The position numbers and the translations under genes are program-made. Of a stretch of 64,000 nt of DNA, positions 1-8,957 are shown piece after piece. How positions within the stretch are numbered: the stretch's first letter is position 1; each line of letters starts with the position of its first letter. The stretch comes from Aureimonas sp. AU22 (GTDB taxonomy: Bacteria; Pseudomonadota; Alphaproteobacteria; Rhizobiales; Rhizobiaceae). The DNA lies in the NCBI RefSeq assembly GCF_001463745.1, contig NZ_BBWJ01000004.1, positions 124,001-188,000 on the forward strand, in the 5' to 3' direction. The notes beneath the pieces were generated by a model. The model searched no databases, had not been told where the DNA came from, and saw only the letters and a program-made list of their open reading frames with translations.

Positions 1-888
1 CGGCAGGCGCGCGGCGCCGGCCTCGGCGACGACGTGCGGCATCCCCTCCCCGCGCGACAGCCAGACGAAGACGTCGAGCGCGGCGAGAAGCTCCGGGATA
101 TCGGCTCGGTCGCCGAGAAAGCGCAGGACCTTTCCGAGTCCGAGCGTCCGGGCGCGGTCGTGCAGCGCCCGCGCATAGTCCGGCAGAAAGGCGTCGGGCC
201 CGCCGATCACGAGGAAGCGCGCGTCGGGACGCATGCGCGACACGATGGCGGCGGCGTCGAGGAAGTCCTCGACGCGCTTCTTCGGGTCGAGCCGCCCGAC
301 CCAGCCGATCACGGGTGCCTCCGGCGGCAGGCCAAGGGCGAGGCGCGTCGGCCCTCGCGCAGCCGGGTCGAAGGCGTCGAGATCCACGGTGGACGGGATC
401 TCGACCGCATGGTGCTCGCGGCCCGGCATGCGCGAGGCAGCGGCATCCCGGATCGAGCGGCACACCCCGACATAGCGGTGGGTGAGGTGCTTCGGGCCGC
501 CGAGCGCTTCGGAGACCAGCCCGCCATGCTCGATCAGGGGCGGGCGCAGATGCAACCGCTCGAGCGCCGGATAGATGTCGGCGACGTTCTGGCAGGACAC
601 GACGACGTCGTAGCCGGCGAGCTTGCCGGCGAGGTAGCTGATCGTATCCTCGAAGGAGAGCGCGTAGGGCGTACGGTCGACAGGGATGCCAGCCGCCTCG
701 AGCTGCTCGTGCGTCTGCTCTGGCATCCCCTCCTTGCGGAAGCAGGCAACGACGTCGATCCGGTAGCGGCGGGGATCGAGATGGCGCGCGAGAAGCCGCA
801 CCTCGGTCTCCTCTCCGCCGACCACCAGCCAGGCGAAGACGAAGAGGATGCGGACGGGATCGTCCCCGCCTCCGAGCCGCTCCGCCAT
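1..888 (-). CDS. GT4-family glycosyltransferase, C-terminus cut by window edge
   Basis: Sugar transferase expected to act at the cytoplasmic membrane or in the cytosol during glycan assembly. The 296 visible codons start with Met-Ala-Glu-Arg and run open to position 1. Residues 1-170 are a Rossmann-like N-terminal half (ILFVFAWLVVGGEE near residue 14). The C-terminal half starts at WVGRLDPKKRVEDF (about residue 193), the usual entry to the GT4 donor-binding domain. SRGEGMPHVVAEAGA near residue 280 is the donor-binding EGxPxxxxEA motif. The ATG lies in a TGATG overlap with the stop of the upstream fusion gene, so it is translationally coupled and is the most distal visible gene of the cluster. 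Donor and acceptor cannot be read from sequence. Confidence 0.85.
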   Translation of the reverse strand, partial: MAERLGGGDDPVRILFVFAWLVVGGEETEVRLLARHLDPRRYRIDVVACFRKEGMPEQTHEQLEAAGIPVDRTPYALSFEDTISYLAGKLAGYDVVVSCQNVADIYPALERLHLRPPLIEHGGLVSEALGGPKHLTHRYVGVCRSIRDAAASRMPGREHHAVEIPSTVDLDAFDPAARGPTRLALGLPPEAPVIGWVGRLDPKKRVEDFLDAAAIVSRMRPDARFLVIGGPDAFLPDYARALHDRARTLGLGKVLRFLGDRADIPELLAALDVFVWLSRGEGMPHVVAEAGAARLP

Positions 889-3800
889 CACCCGCCGACC
901 TTGAACACGACCTGCAGGAAGTCCGGCCGCTCGTCCACGAGATGGCAGAGGAAGCGGGGCGCGTCCTCGAAGTCGACGACGTGGGTGATCATGTGCTCGG
1001 CGATGTCGGCCCCGCGCGCGGCGAGCAGCCCGACCGTCTCGGCTGCCAGTCGGCGACGGCTCCATGCGAAGCCGAGACCACGCGGCACGCGATTGATCTG
1101 CGCGCAGCGGATCGCCAGGCCGTTGTGGTGGAACTCCTCGCCGAGCCGCACGGCATCGGCGCCGCCCTGGTAGAAGGCGAGGTCTATCACCGTGCCCTGC
1201 GGGCGCAGCGCCCGCAGGGCCGCGTGGAGGCTGCGGGCATCCGCGCGAGTCTGGAACACGAAGTCCGCGCCCCGGTCCCCGCCGCCGTGGTGCCAGTTCG
1301 CCTTGGCGTAGGCCCAGGCCTCGTCCTCTTCCATCGCGGTAAAGCCAAGGGCTTCTATCCGCTGGCGCCGGAAGGGCGCGGGATCGGCGACGACGATCTC
1401 GGAAGCGCCTGCACGGGCGGCGAAGAGCGCGACCAGGAGGCCGACCACGCCGCCGCCGATCACCAGCACCGGGCGTCCGGCAACGCCCTGCCCGAGGCTC
1501 TCGACATGCGTCCCGGCGAGTTCGGCATCGGCATGAAGGAGGCCGTTGGCGGCGATTGGCCCCATCTGCGCGACGTAGATGCCGAGCATCGGATCGATGC
1601 CGGCGGGCAACTTGACGAGAAGGTCGTGGAACGGATCGGCCGTGTGGCCGCTCTTGTGCGCATAGGTCGACGCGACGACCTCGCCGGCCCGGAACCCCGG
1701 CGCGCGCGACTCGGCGACGCGCGCCACCTCCATGTAGCCGAGGAAGGGCACGGGATAGTGCTGGCCCGCCTCGCCCGGCACGAAGACGCCGCGCTCGCCG
1801 TCCCAGCGCGAATGGAGGTAGGGGTTGGTGTTCTTGAAGAAGGTGAGTTCCGTGCCAGCGGAGAAGCCGGTGAAGAGCGTGTCGAGGCGGACCTGGCCCT
1901 CGCCCGGCGGTCCTTCCTCGTACTGGAAATGGTAGGCTTCGCCCGGTCGCTCGATCCCGAGCGAGCGGACATGACGATGGCCCGGCGGCAGCGCGCCGGG
2001 CTCCGGACGGGGCGGAAACCGGAGCGGCGCGGGAGCAACGCGCGGGGTGGTGTCGGGCCGCAGGTGCACGACCTCGCCGGTGCGAGCCGATTCCACCACG
2101 GCGAGCGCCAGACGGTGGGTCGCCACGGCGTCGGCGTAGGGGCAGCGGATGCGGTTTTCCTCGCCGGCCACGGCGTCGATGAAGTCGCGATCCTCGCGCC
2201 AGACGGGATCGCCGTCGGCGCCCCGCACGGGGCGTCCCCGCCCGACATCCACCATGATGTCCCGATCGGTAAGCTCGATCGCCAGCTTGTCGGCGAAGAC
2301 GTGCAGCGCGACCCGGTGATTCCAGCCGAGGAGACAGGTTGAGGCGATGTTGGCGACGACGCCGCTCGCGAACGTCAGGCTGGCGGTCGAGGTGGTCGGC
2401 ACGTCGAGACCGGGGAAGTCCGCCCGGTCCTTGTGCGCCGCCCGGCCATAGACCTCGGTCACTTCGCCGACGAGGAAGCGCGCGAGATCGAGAAGATGCG
2501 TCGACTGCTCGACCATCTGGCCACCCGAACGATCCTCGTGCCACCACCATTGCGGCGGCGGCGTCGAATCCAGCCAGTAGCCGGACAGGAGCTGCGGCGG
2601 GTTCTCGGCGAGGAGTGCGCGGGCCTCGTCGACGGTGTCGAGATAGCGCCAGTGGTAGCCGACCGCGGTGACGAGGCCCTTCGCGGCGACCTCGGCGGCG
2701 ATCGCCTCCGCGGTGGCGAGGTCGAGCGAGACCGGCTTCTCGACGAAGAAGGGCAGCCCACGTTCGATCGCCGCACGCTCCGGCGCGCCGTGAGCGAAGG
2801 GCGGCACGCAGATGTAGACGGCGTCGGGCTTGCAGGCGTCCATCATGGCGACCGCGTCGGGGAAGGCGCGCGCCCCGAAACGCTGGGCGCACTCCTCGGC
2901 CCGTCCGAGATCGGTATCGGCGAAGCCGACGATCTCCACATCGGCGAAATGCTCGAGGATCCCGAGATGCCGCTGGGCGATGCCGCCGGCGCCCACGAAG
3001 CCGATCCGGATGGTCTTCATGCGTTGGTCCTCACTTGCTTCGTTCGAGGAGGCCGCGAGCCGACAGTAGAGTTCGGTGGTGGCGTTCGCCATGGCAGCGG
3101 CTTGGAATTGCGACACGAAGCGCTGACGGCCGGCCTGCGCCCTGTGATGGCGACCTTCGCCGTCGCCGATCGCATCGCACAGGGTCTCGGCCAGCGAGGC
3201 TGCATCGCCGGGCTCTGCAAGCCATCCGGTGCGCCCCGCTTCCACCGCTTCCGTCGTGCCGCCGATGCGGGTCGCCACCACCGGAAGCCCAGCGGCCATG
3301 GCCTCCAGCACCGCCAGCGGCAGGCCCTCGAAGAGCGAGGGAAGCACCAGGAGGTCGCAGGCCGCCATCAGGTCGGCGACGTCGTCGCGGTTGCCGAGGA
3401 AGCGCACCGTGTCTCCGAGACCGGCCGCCACGCTTCGCGTTTCCAGTGCGTGTCGAAGCGGGCCGTCGCCGACGACGAGGCAGACGAGGTTCGGGACCCC
3501 GCCACGCAGCTGCACCAGCGAATCGAGGAGAACGGTATGCCCCTTCTGTTCGGTCAGGCGCGCGACGACGAGCAGCGCGAACGCATCCGCGGGAAGATCG
3601 AGCGCACGGCGCGTCTCCTGTCGCGAGCGTTCAGGCGCACGGGGGTCGATGCCGTTGCGGATCGCATGAACCAGCGCTCGATCGACGCCCGCCGCGACGA
3701 CGCTTTCGGCGGCGGCTTCCGACACGCAGATCAGGGCGTCGAGGGTGCGTGTCGAAGCCAGATAGGTCTCGATCTGCGCTGCGTCGGTCAGCACGAAGGG

Positions 3801-4151
3801 CAGGTGTTCCGTGCGCAGCACGACCGGGACGCCCGCCTCGCGCCCCATAGTGGCGAGCGCCTGCCCCTCCCATCCGATCCCGGCATGGACATGGAGGATG
3901 TCGGGGCGCCAACGTTGGAGGGCTTCGCGCATTGATGCCGGGCTCGCCGCATCGAAACGGATCGCGGCCAGCCCTTGGCGCAGCGCGCGCTCGGTGAGTC
4001 CGCTCCGAGGGTCGGCGGCCACCGCCACGTCCATGCGGCTATCGAGGTGACGCGCCAGGGTCAGCATGTGTTCGCCGACACCCGAGGGGACCAGGCTGTC
4101 GGTCGCCAGGAGCAATCGCGAACGGCCCCGGTCGAAACCCGGTCGGCTCAA
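888..4151 (-). CDS. Three-domain fusion: GT4 glycosyltransferase, Gfo/Idh/MocA oxidoreductase, MDR zinc-type dehydrogenase
   Basis: A 1087-residue protein. Residues 1-375 are a complete GT4 glycosyltransferase (GVGEH near 26, VARLTEQKG near 197, FEGLPLAVLEAMAAGLP near 274). Residues 378-715 are a Gfo/Idh/MocA oxidoreductase opening with FVGAGGIAQRHLG and carrying the EKP catalytic motif near 473. Residues about 725-1087 are a medium-chain dehydrogenase with the nucleotide motif VIGGGVVGL near 897. Two-domain MDR-Gfo oxidoreductases are known from polysaccharide clusters; I recall them with MDR first, whereas here Gfo comes first and a transferase is attached. At the first junction, Met378 (3020) is preceded by GAGGA at 7-nt spacing, with a stop in another frame at 3033-3031, so this joint looks like a former gene boundary or an internal start. 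The second junction has no Met or Shine-Dalgarno nearby. The gene overlaps the upstream one by ATGA. A plausible role is transfer plus oxidation or epimerisation of the same sugar (inference). Confidence 0.85.
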   Translation of the reverse strand: MSRPGFDRGRSRLLLATDSLVPSGVGEHMLTLARHLDSRMDVAVAADPRSGLTERALRQGLAAIRFDAASPASMREALQRWRPDILHVHAGIGWEGQALATMGREAGVPVVLRTEHLPFVLTDAAQIETYLASTRTLDALICVSEAAAESVVAAGVDRALVHAIRNGIDPRAPERSRQETRRALDLPADAFALLVVARLTEQKGHTVLLDSLVQLRGGVPNLVCLVVGDGPLRHALETRSVAAGLGDTVRFLGNRDDVADLMAACDLLVLPSLFEGLPLAVLEAMAAGLPVVATRIGGTTEAVEAGRTGWLAEPGDAASLAETLCDAIGDGEGRHHRAQAGRQRFVSQFQAAAMANATTELYCRLAASSNEASEDQRMKTIRIGFVGAGGIAQRHLGILEHFADVEIVGFADTDLGRAEECAQRFGARAFPDAVAMMDACKPDAVYICVPPFAHGAPERAAIERGLPFFVEKPVSLDLATAEAIAAEVAAKGLVTAVGYHWRYLDTVDEARALLAENPPQLLSGYWLDSTPPPQWWWHEDRSGGQMVEQSTHLLDLARFLVGEVTEVYGRAAHKDRADFPGLDVPTTSTASLTFASGVVANIASTCLLGWNHRVALHVFADKLAIELTDRDIMVDVGRGRPVRGADGDPVWREDRDFIDAVAGEENRIRCPYADAVATHRLALAVVESARTGEVVHLRPDTTPRVAPAPLRFPPRPEPGALPPGHRHVRSLGIERPGEAYHFQYEEGPPGEGQVRLDTLFTGFSAGTELTFFKNTNPYLHSRWDGERGVFVPGEAGQHYPVPFLGYMEVARVAESRAPGFRAGEVVASTYAHKSGHTADPFHDLLVKLPAGIDPMLGIYVAQMGPIAANGLLHADAELAGTHVESLGQGVAGRPVLVIGGGVVGLLVALFAARAGASEIVVADPAPFRRQRIEALGFTAMEEDEAWAYAKANWHHGGGDRGADFVFQTRADARSLHAALRALRPQGTVIDLAFYQGGADAVRLGEEFHHNGLAIRCAQINRVPRGLGFAWSRRRLAAETVGLLAARGADIAEHMITHVVDFEDAPRFLCHLVDERPDFLQVVFKVGG

Positions 4152-6559
4152 ACCGCCGGCCCCGTCGTCGCGCTCGCAGCCGCCGTGCCGCCGCCCGCGC
4201 CGGTCCGCCGCGCCGTCAGGCGGGCGTAGGTCGCCAGCGCCTGCCCCACCACCTGATCCATGTTGTAGTAGCGATAGGTCGCCAGCCGCCCGACGAAGCT
4301 GACGTCAGGCGTGGCGTTGGCGAGCGCCTCGTAACGCCGGTAGAGCGCCTGGTTCTCCTCGCGCGGCACGGGATAGTAGGGATCGCCCTCGTCCGACGGA
4401 AACTCGTAGGAAATGCTGGTGCTCTCGTGCCGCTGGCCCGTCAGGTGCTTGTATTCGGTGATGCGCGTGTGGGCGACGTCGGCGGCGGGATAGTTCACCA
4501 CCGCCACCGGCTGGAACGTTTCGCGATCGTGCGTCTCGTGCCGGAAGGCGAGACTGCGATACGGCAGGCGACCGAAGCGATGATCGAAGAACTCGTCCAC
4601 CGGACCGGTGAAGACAGTGTGCGCGACATCGACGCGGTCGCGTAGCGAACGGTAGTCCGTCCCGGTGCGCACGGTGATGCGGGGATGGTCGAGCATGCGG
4701 CGGAACATTGCCGTGTAGCCGTCCGCCGGCATCGCCTGGAAGCGGTCGAGGAAGTAGCGGTCGTCGGTATCGGTACGGGTGGGCACGCGGGCGGTGACGG
4801 AGCGATCGAGCTCGGACGGGTCGAGGCCCCACTGCTTGCGGGTGTAGCCGCGAAAGAACGTCTCGTAGAGCTCGCGCCCGACCGCCGCGACCACGACATC
4901 CTCCGCCGTGCGGATCTCGGCCAGCGGCTCCGCTCGTGCCGCCAGGAACGCGGCGGCGTCCTCGTCGGTGCGCAGATCGAGGCCGTACAGCCCGTTGAGG
5001 GTGGTGCGGTTGATCGGCATCGGCAGATGATGGTCGCCGACGCGCGCCAGCACGCGGTGCTCGTAGGGGCGCCAGGCGGTAAAGCGGCCGAGGTAGTCCA
5101 CGACCTTCTGGCTGTTGGTGTGGAAGATATGCGGACCGTAGCGGTGCACGAGCACGCCGGCCGCGTCGTGGTGATCGAACGCGTTGCCGCCGATATGGTC
5201 GCGCCGGTCGATCACGAGGACGCGTTGCCCCGATCCTTCGGCGAGGCGTTCGGCCAGAACGGAGCCGGCGAACCCGGCGCCGACGACCAGCGCGTCGAAG
5301 CGCTCGCGCTTGCGCCCGACGTGCACCACGGGGCTCTGGGGAACCTCGTCGTTGGCCGCACGCGTGTTGGCCACCCGAGCCGCCACCACGGCGTCGGCCA
5401 GGATCGCGGACATCCGCCTTTGCGTCGCGTCCCACGAGATATCGGCGAGTGCCGCGTCGGCTTCCGCCAGCCACGGGCCGCTGCGGCCGAGCGCCAGTGC
5501 CACCTCGCAGGCCGCAATGAAACCGGCGGCGTCGGACGCGATCCGAACGCCCTCGAGTTCGCCGTAGTGCCGACCGACGTCGGCGATCGGCGTCGAAACG
5601 ACGGGGCGACCGCCCGCCAGATATTCCGGCGTCTTGGTCGGGCTGATGAAGCGCGTCGCCTCGTTGATGGCGAAGGGCATCAGGGCCACGTCCCAACCCG
5701 AGAGATAGGCGGGAAGCTCGCCGTAGCCCTTCGGCCCGAGCCAATGAATGTTGGGCAGGCGCGGCAGATCGGCGGGGTCGATCTTGGCGACGGGACCCAG
5801 CATCACCAGCGTCCAGTGCGGTCTTGCCGCCGCGACGTCGCGGACGAGATCGAGATCCAGCCGTTCGTCGATCACGCCGTAGAAGCCGAGGATCGGGCGC
5901 GCGAGACCCGCCTGATCGGCCGGTGCTTCGACGCTCTCGCTCCGTGCGCGGCCGAAGTGCTCGGCGTCGACGGCGGAGGGAAAGGGGTGGATGTTGGCGT
6001 GCCGGTGGCGCTTCGCCTCGTAGAGGCTCCAACCGCCGGTGAACACGGCGTCGGCCCGAGCCATCAGTTTCGTTTCGAGCTCGACGAGGCGCGGATCGGC
6101 GAAGCGGAAGGCGGACAGCTCGTCCATGCAGTCGTAGACGACCGCCGCGGCGTCCAGAGTTTGCGCGAAGGCGAACATCATCGGCGTGTAGAACCACAGC
6201 ACCGGCGCGGTGGTGGTCGCGGTCTCGACCAGCATGGCCAGGAGCCGCGAGAGACCCGCCTCACGCTCCTCGACGCTCCACCAGTGCGGCAGGCGGGGCC
6301 GCAGCGCGATCACCCCATCCTCCGGGAAGGGGTGGAATTCGAGATACGGCAGCGGATGATCGCAGGGGATGTGCTCTTCGAAGAAGAAGACCTTCTGGTC
6401 GCGCGCGAAGCGCCGCATGAGATGCTGCGGGCGCTGCGTCACGAAATCCCAGCGCAGGTGGGAGAAGCAGATGATGGGAACGTCGCCATGCGCAGGCTTG
6501 AATGCGTCGCCGAACCTTGCCCCCGGCGCACCGGAAGTCTCCGAGAATTCCGGCGTCAT
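4148..6559 (-). CDS. Fusion of a glycosyltransferase and UDP-galactopyranose mutase
   Basis: An 803-residue protein. Residues 1-400 form a glycosyltransferase of the type opening with FSHLRWDFVTQRPQHLM, with donor-site sequence FISPTKTPEYLAGGRPV near 310. From residue about 420 to the end is UDP-galactopyranose mutase: the FAD motif VGAGFAGS at 426-433, then RYGPHIFHT and YTRKQWG, and near the end YRYYNMDQ. The mutase converts UDP-galactopyranose to UDP-galactofuranose, using reduced FAD. Fusing it to a transferase suggests donor is made and used in place (inference). There is no Met near the junction, so the fusion looks genuine. I chose ATG 6559 because GAGGGG sits 5 nt upstream; GTG 6565 is also in frame. 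It follows the previous stop after 10 nt and overlaps the next gene by ATGA. Confidence 0.88.
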   Translation of the reverse strand: MTPEFSETSGAPGARFGDAFKPAHGDVPIICFSHLRWDFVTQRPQHLMRRFARDQKVFFFEEHIPCDHPLPYLEFHPFPEDGVIALRPRLPHWWSVEEREAGLSRLLAMLVETATTTAPVLWFYTPMMFAFAQTLDAAAVVYDCMDELSAFRFADPRLVELETKLMARADAVFTGGWSLYEAKRHRHANIHPFPSAVDAEHFGRARSESVEAPADQAGLARPILGFYGVIDERLDLDLVRDVAAARPHWTLVMLGPVAKIDPADLPRLPNIHWLGPKGYGELPAYLSGWDVALMPFAINEATRFISPTKTPEYLAGGRPVVSTPIADVGRHYGELEGVRIASDAAGFIAACEVALALGRSGPWLAEADAALADISWDATQRRMSAILADAVVAARVANTRAANDEVPQSPVVHVGRKRERFDALVVGAGFAGSVLAERLAEGSGQRVLVIDRRDHIGGNAFDHHDAAGVLVHRYGPHIFHTNSQKVVDYLGRFTAWRPYEHRVLARVGDHHLPMPINRTTLNGLYGLDLRTDEDAAAFLAARAEPLAEIRTAEDVVVAAVGRELYETFFRGYTRKQWGLDPSELDRSVTARVPTRTDTDDRYFLDRFQAMPADGYTAMFRRMLDHPRITVRTGTDYRSLRDRVDVAHTVFTGPVDEFFDHRFGRLPYRSLAFRHETHDRETFQPVAVVNYPAADVAHTRITEYKHLTGQRHESTSISYEFPSDEGDPYYPVPREENQALYRRYEALANATPDVSFVGRLATYRYYNMDQVVGQALATYARLTARRTGAGGGTAAASATTGPAV

Positions 6560-6569
6560 GGTCACCCCT

Positions 6570-7901
6570 CTATCGTGGCGTCCGAACTAACCGATCACGC
6601 GTTCGTTCCGCATGTGGCGGATGGAAGCGGCTGGATTGTTGTAGCAACGACTGGAACCGCTTGATCGTATGCGGCCACGTCCAGCGGTCCGCCGCCACTT
6701 GGCGCGGCCGAAAGTCCGGCAGCGTGTCCAGCATCTCGGCGATCGCCTGCCCGAAATTCTCGGCGGGCGCGGTTCGTCCGGTCTCGGCGGTGATGAACTG
6801 CAGTCCGCAGGCGAGGCGCTCGTTGGCGAGGACCGGCAGCCCCGCCAGCATGTATTCGGTGAGGATCGCCGGCGCGCCGTCGTCCACCCCGCAGACGACC
6901 CCGATCTTCGCAAGGTTCATCAGGCGATTGACCTCGGCGAACGGGACGCCCGGCGGACCGACGAAATCGACGTCGAGGCCCCGCTCGGCAGCATCCGAGC
7001 GCAGGACCTCGCCCATCTCGCCATAGCCGAAGACGCAGAGCGCCTTGAGGCGGCGCGGCGCCTGGGCTAACGCATCGAAGAGGATGTCGTGCCGCTTGTA
7101 GGGCTGCGCCGCCGCGACATAGACGACGTCGTAGGGCTTCTCGCCGCCGAGCGGCCGAAAGGTCTCCGCGTCGGCGAATTCCGGACCGATCGGCATGATC
7201 GCGGTGGCCATGCCGGGATGACGCGCCTCGACCTCGCTGGACTGCCACTGCGCTCCGGTGAGAACGAGATTGAAATGCCGGCTGACGGCAGGCGGCACAC
7301 GCAGCGCCGGCGCGTCGATCGAGTTGTAGACCTTGAAGCTGTCGCCGCAGGCGGCAAGGATCTCCTCGCTCACTCCGAGCCCCAAGACCACGAGGATGTG
7401 AGGCGCGCCGACGGCTTCGATGAAGCGCAGCATGTGCCGGGACCGGAAGGGAGCCTCGTCCGCATCCAGCCGGAACACCCGGCGCGCCAGATGGCGGCTG
7501 TCGCGCCGAAGCGCAGGCACGTCGCGGGAGCGGGCGTGGTGCCAGATCTCGGCATGATCGGCTAGGCCGGCGGCGACGCAGGCGAGCGGCAGTCGCTCGA
7601 GATAGCCACCGGCGACGCGCAGGCCATCCCGATGGCCGCCGTGGAGGCCAGGCGGCACGTACGGCTCATCGCGGAGCCGCTCCGGCCAGTCGTCGGCGCC
7701 CTCATCCAGCATCCGCGTGTCGCCGTCGTGGGGCGGCCATCCTTCGACGAGGTCTCCCACCACCACGATGGAGGGCCGTTCCGTCAGTTCCGCGCGCTCG
7801 ACCAACCCCAACCGAATGCCTCCGCGACCGTCTGTCGCCGACATCACATTGGACAAGCCGGGCCAGTGTCGAGGCAGCCCGACCGGGAACAGCCCCTCCA
7901 T
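6570..7901 (-). CDS. Glycosyltransferase (GT4-like)
   Basis: A 443-residue protein with the two-domain shape of GT-B transferases. Residues about 265-420 hold the recognisable donor domain: VYVAAAQPYKRHDILFDAL (near 271), then VGPPGVPFAEVNRLM, then GAPAILTEYMLAGLPVLAN near 358, which is the conserved acidic loop followed by a Gly-Leu-Pro-Val strand. The N-terminal half is poorly conserved. The start is uncertain: ATG 7901 has AAGGA directly against it with no spacing, and ATG 7844 has no Shine-Dalgarno. It sits 33 nt below the Gfo-type oxidoreductase and 10 nt above the mutase fusion, so it belongs to the same transcription unit. The stop is TAG. Confidence 0.75.
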   Translation of the reverse strand: MEGLFPVGLPRHWPGLSNVMSATDGRGGIRLGLVERAELTERPSIVVVGDLVEGWPPHDGDTRMLDEGADDWPERLRDEPYVPPGLHGGHRDGLRVAGGYLERLPLACVAAGLADHAEIWHHARSRDVPALRRDSRHLARRVFRLDADEAPFRSRHMLRFIEAVGAPHILVVLGLGVSEEILAACGDSFKVYNSIDAPALRVPPAVSRHFNLVLTGAQWQSSEVEARHPGMATAIMPIGPEFADAETFRPLGGEKPYDVVYVAAAQPYKRHDILFDALAQAPRRLKALCVFGYGEMGEVLRSDAAERGLDVDFVGPPGVPFAEVNRLMNLAKIGVVCGVDDGAPAILTEYMLAGLPVLANERLACGLQFITAETGRTAPAENFGQAIAEMLDTLPDFRPRQVAADRWTWPHTIKRFQSLLQQSSRFHPPHAERTRDRLVRTPR

Positions 7902-7934
7902 TCCTTAGCGAACCAAGCACCGAGGGAGACGACC

Positions 7935-8957
7935 TCAGCCGCGCACGCGCGTCGGCGCACCCGATGCTTCGGACGATGTCAGGATCGCGTCGATGAGGGC
8001 ATGGACCTTCAACGCCTCGCGTCCGGAAACGCGTGGGGATCGCGCCTCGGCGATGCTGTCCAGGAAGTCTGCGAGCAGGCGCTCGTGGTTCTGGCTCGAG
8101 AAGGCCATCGGGTCGGAACCCGTGCCGGTGCCCGTCGTCCCGTCCTCGGTCCGCCATTGACGACCGTCCGCGAGAAAGACGTCGACGCCCGACGAATCGA
8201 CGCGCAGGGAGCCGGACGTACCGAACAGGTCGATCGCATCGGGAAAGCCCGGAAAGGCCGCGGTGGTCACGCTGACGGCGCCGAGTGCGCCGCTCGCGAA
8301 CCGCATGGCGGCATGGGCGACATCCTCGGTTTCCATCCGGTGGGCGCGACTTGTCGCGGCAAAGCCCGCCACCTCCTCCGGCAGCCCGACAAGCGCGATC
8401 ATCGCGTCGAGCGTATGGATACCTTGCGTGAGGAGAACGCCGCCGCCGTCTCGTGCACGCGTCCCGCGCCCGGCCTCGTCGTAGTAGCCCTGCGGGCGCC
8501 AGTTGCTGAGGCGCACCGAGACGCTCACCACCTCGCCGAGCGCCCCGTCCATCAACAGGCGGGCCGCCTCCTCGATCGACGGGCGAAAGCGGTTCTGGAG
8601 GACGACGCCAAGCCGCACGTCGGCCCGCTCCGCCGCCTCCACGAGGTCGCGCGATCGTCCGCCGTCGATCTCCAGCGGCTTTTCGAGGAGAATGTGCTTG
8701 CCCGCGGCGCTGGCGCGACGGACGAGATCCAGATGCGTGGAAGGCGGCGTGAGGATCAGGACCGCGGGGATCGACGGATCATCGAGGATCGCCTCGAGGC
8801 TGGTCGCCATGGGGAGGCCATGCGCCCGCTCGAATGCCGCCCGCCGCTCCGGCGAGGGACTGAACGCCGCCGCCACCTCCACCCGGTTTCCCAGGACGCG
8901 GAGCGCCGCGACATGCGGCGCCGAGGCCATGCCGAGGCCGATGATCCCGATACGCAA
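7935..8957 (-). CDS. Gfo/Idh/MocA-family NAD(P)-dependent sugar oxidoreductase
   Basis: A 340-residue protein, typical length for the family. The Rossmann nucleotide-binding motif GIIGLGMAS is at residues 4-12 and the catalytic EKP (LLEKPLEIDGG) near residue 92. The C-terminal half is the alpha/beta substrate domain (GGVLLTQGIHTLDAM, near 173). Members oxidise or epimerise sugars or nucleotide sugars. It starts with TTG at 8957, supported by GGAGG 8 nt upstream. It is the first gene of the minus-strand glycan cluster and is divergent from uxaC across 160 bp. It could supply a modified sugar to the transferases downstream (inference); a catabolic role with the uronate operon is the alternative. 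Confidence 0.85.
   Translation of the reverse strand: MRIGIIGLGMASAPHVAALRVLGNRVEVAAAFSPSPERRAAFERAHGLPMATSLEAILDDPSIPAVLILTPPSTHLDLVRRASAAGKHILLEKPLEIDGGRSRDLVEAAERADVRLGVVLQNRFRPSIEEAARLLMDGALGEVVSVSVRLSNWRPQGYYDEAGRGTRARDGGGVLLTQGIHTLDAMIALVGLPEEVAGFAATSRAHRMETEDVAHAAMRFASGALGAVSVTTAAFPGFPDAIDLFGTSGSLRVDSSGVDVFLADGRQWRTEDGTTGTGTGSDPMAFSSQNHERLLADFLDSIAEARSPRVSGREALKVHALIDAILTSSEASGAPTRVRG

Noticed and set aside
942-6664. Long plus-strand open frames (466, 500 and 659 codons) opposite the glycan cluster
   Set aside because: They are antisense to intact conserved proteins, have Arg/Gly/Ala/Asp-rich random-like translation and no family features; high GC leaves such frames open.
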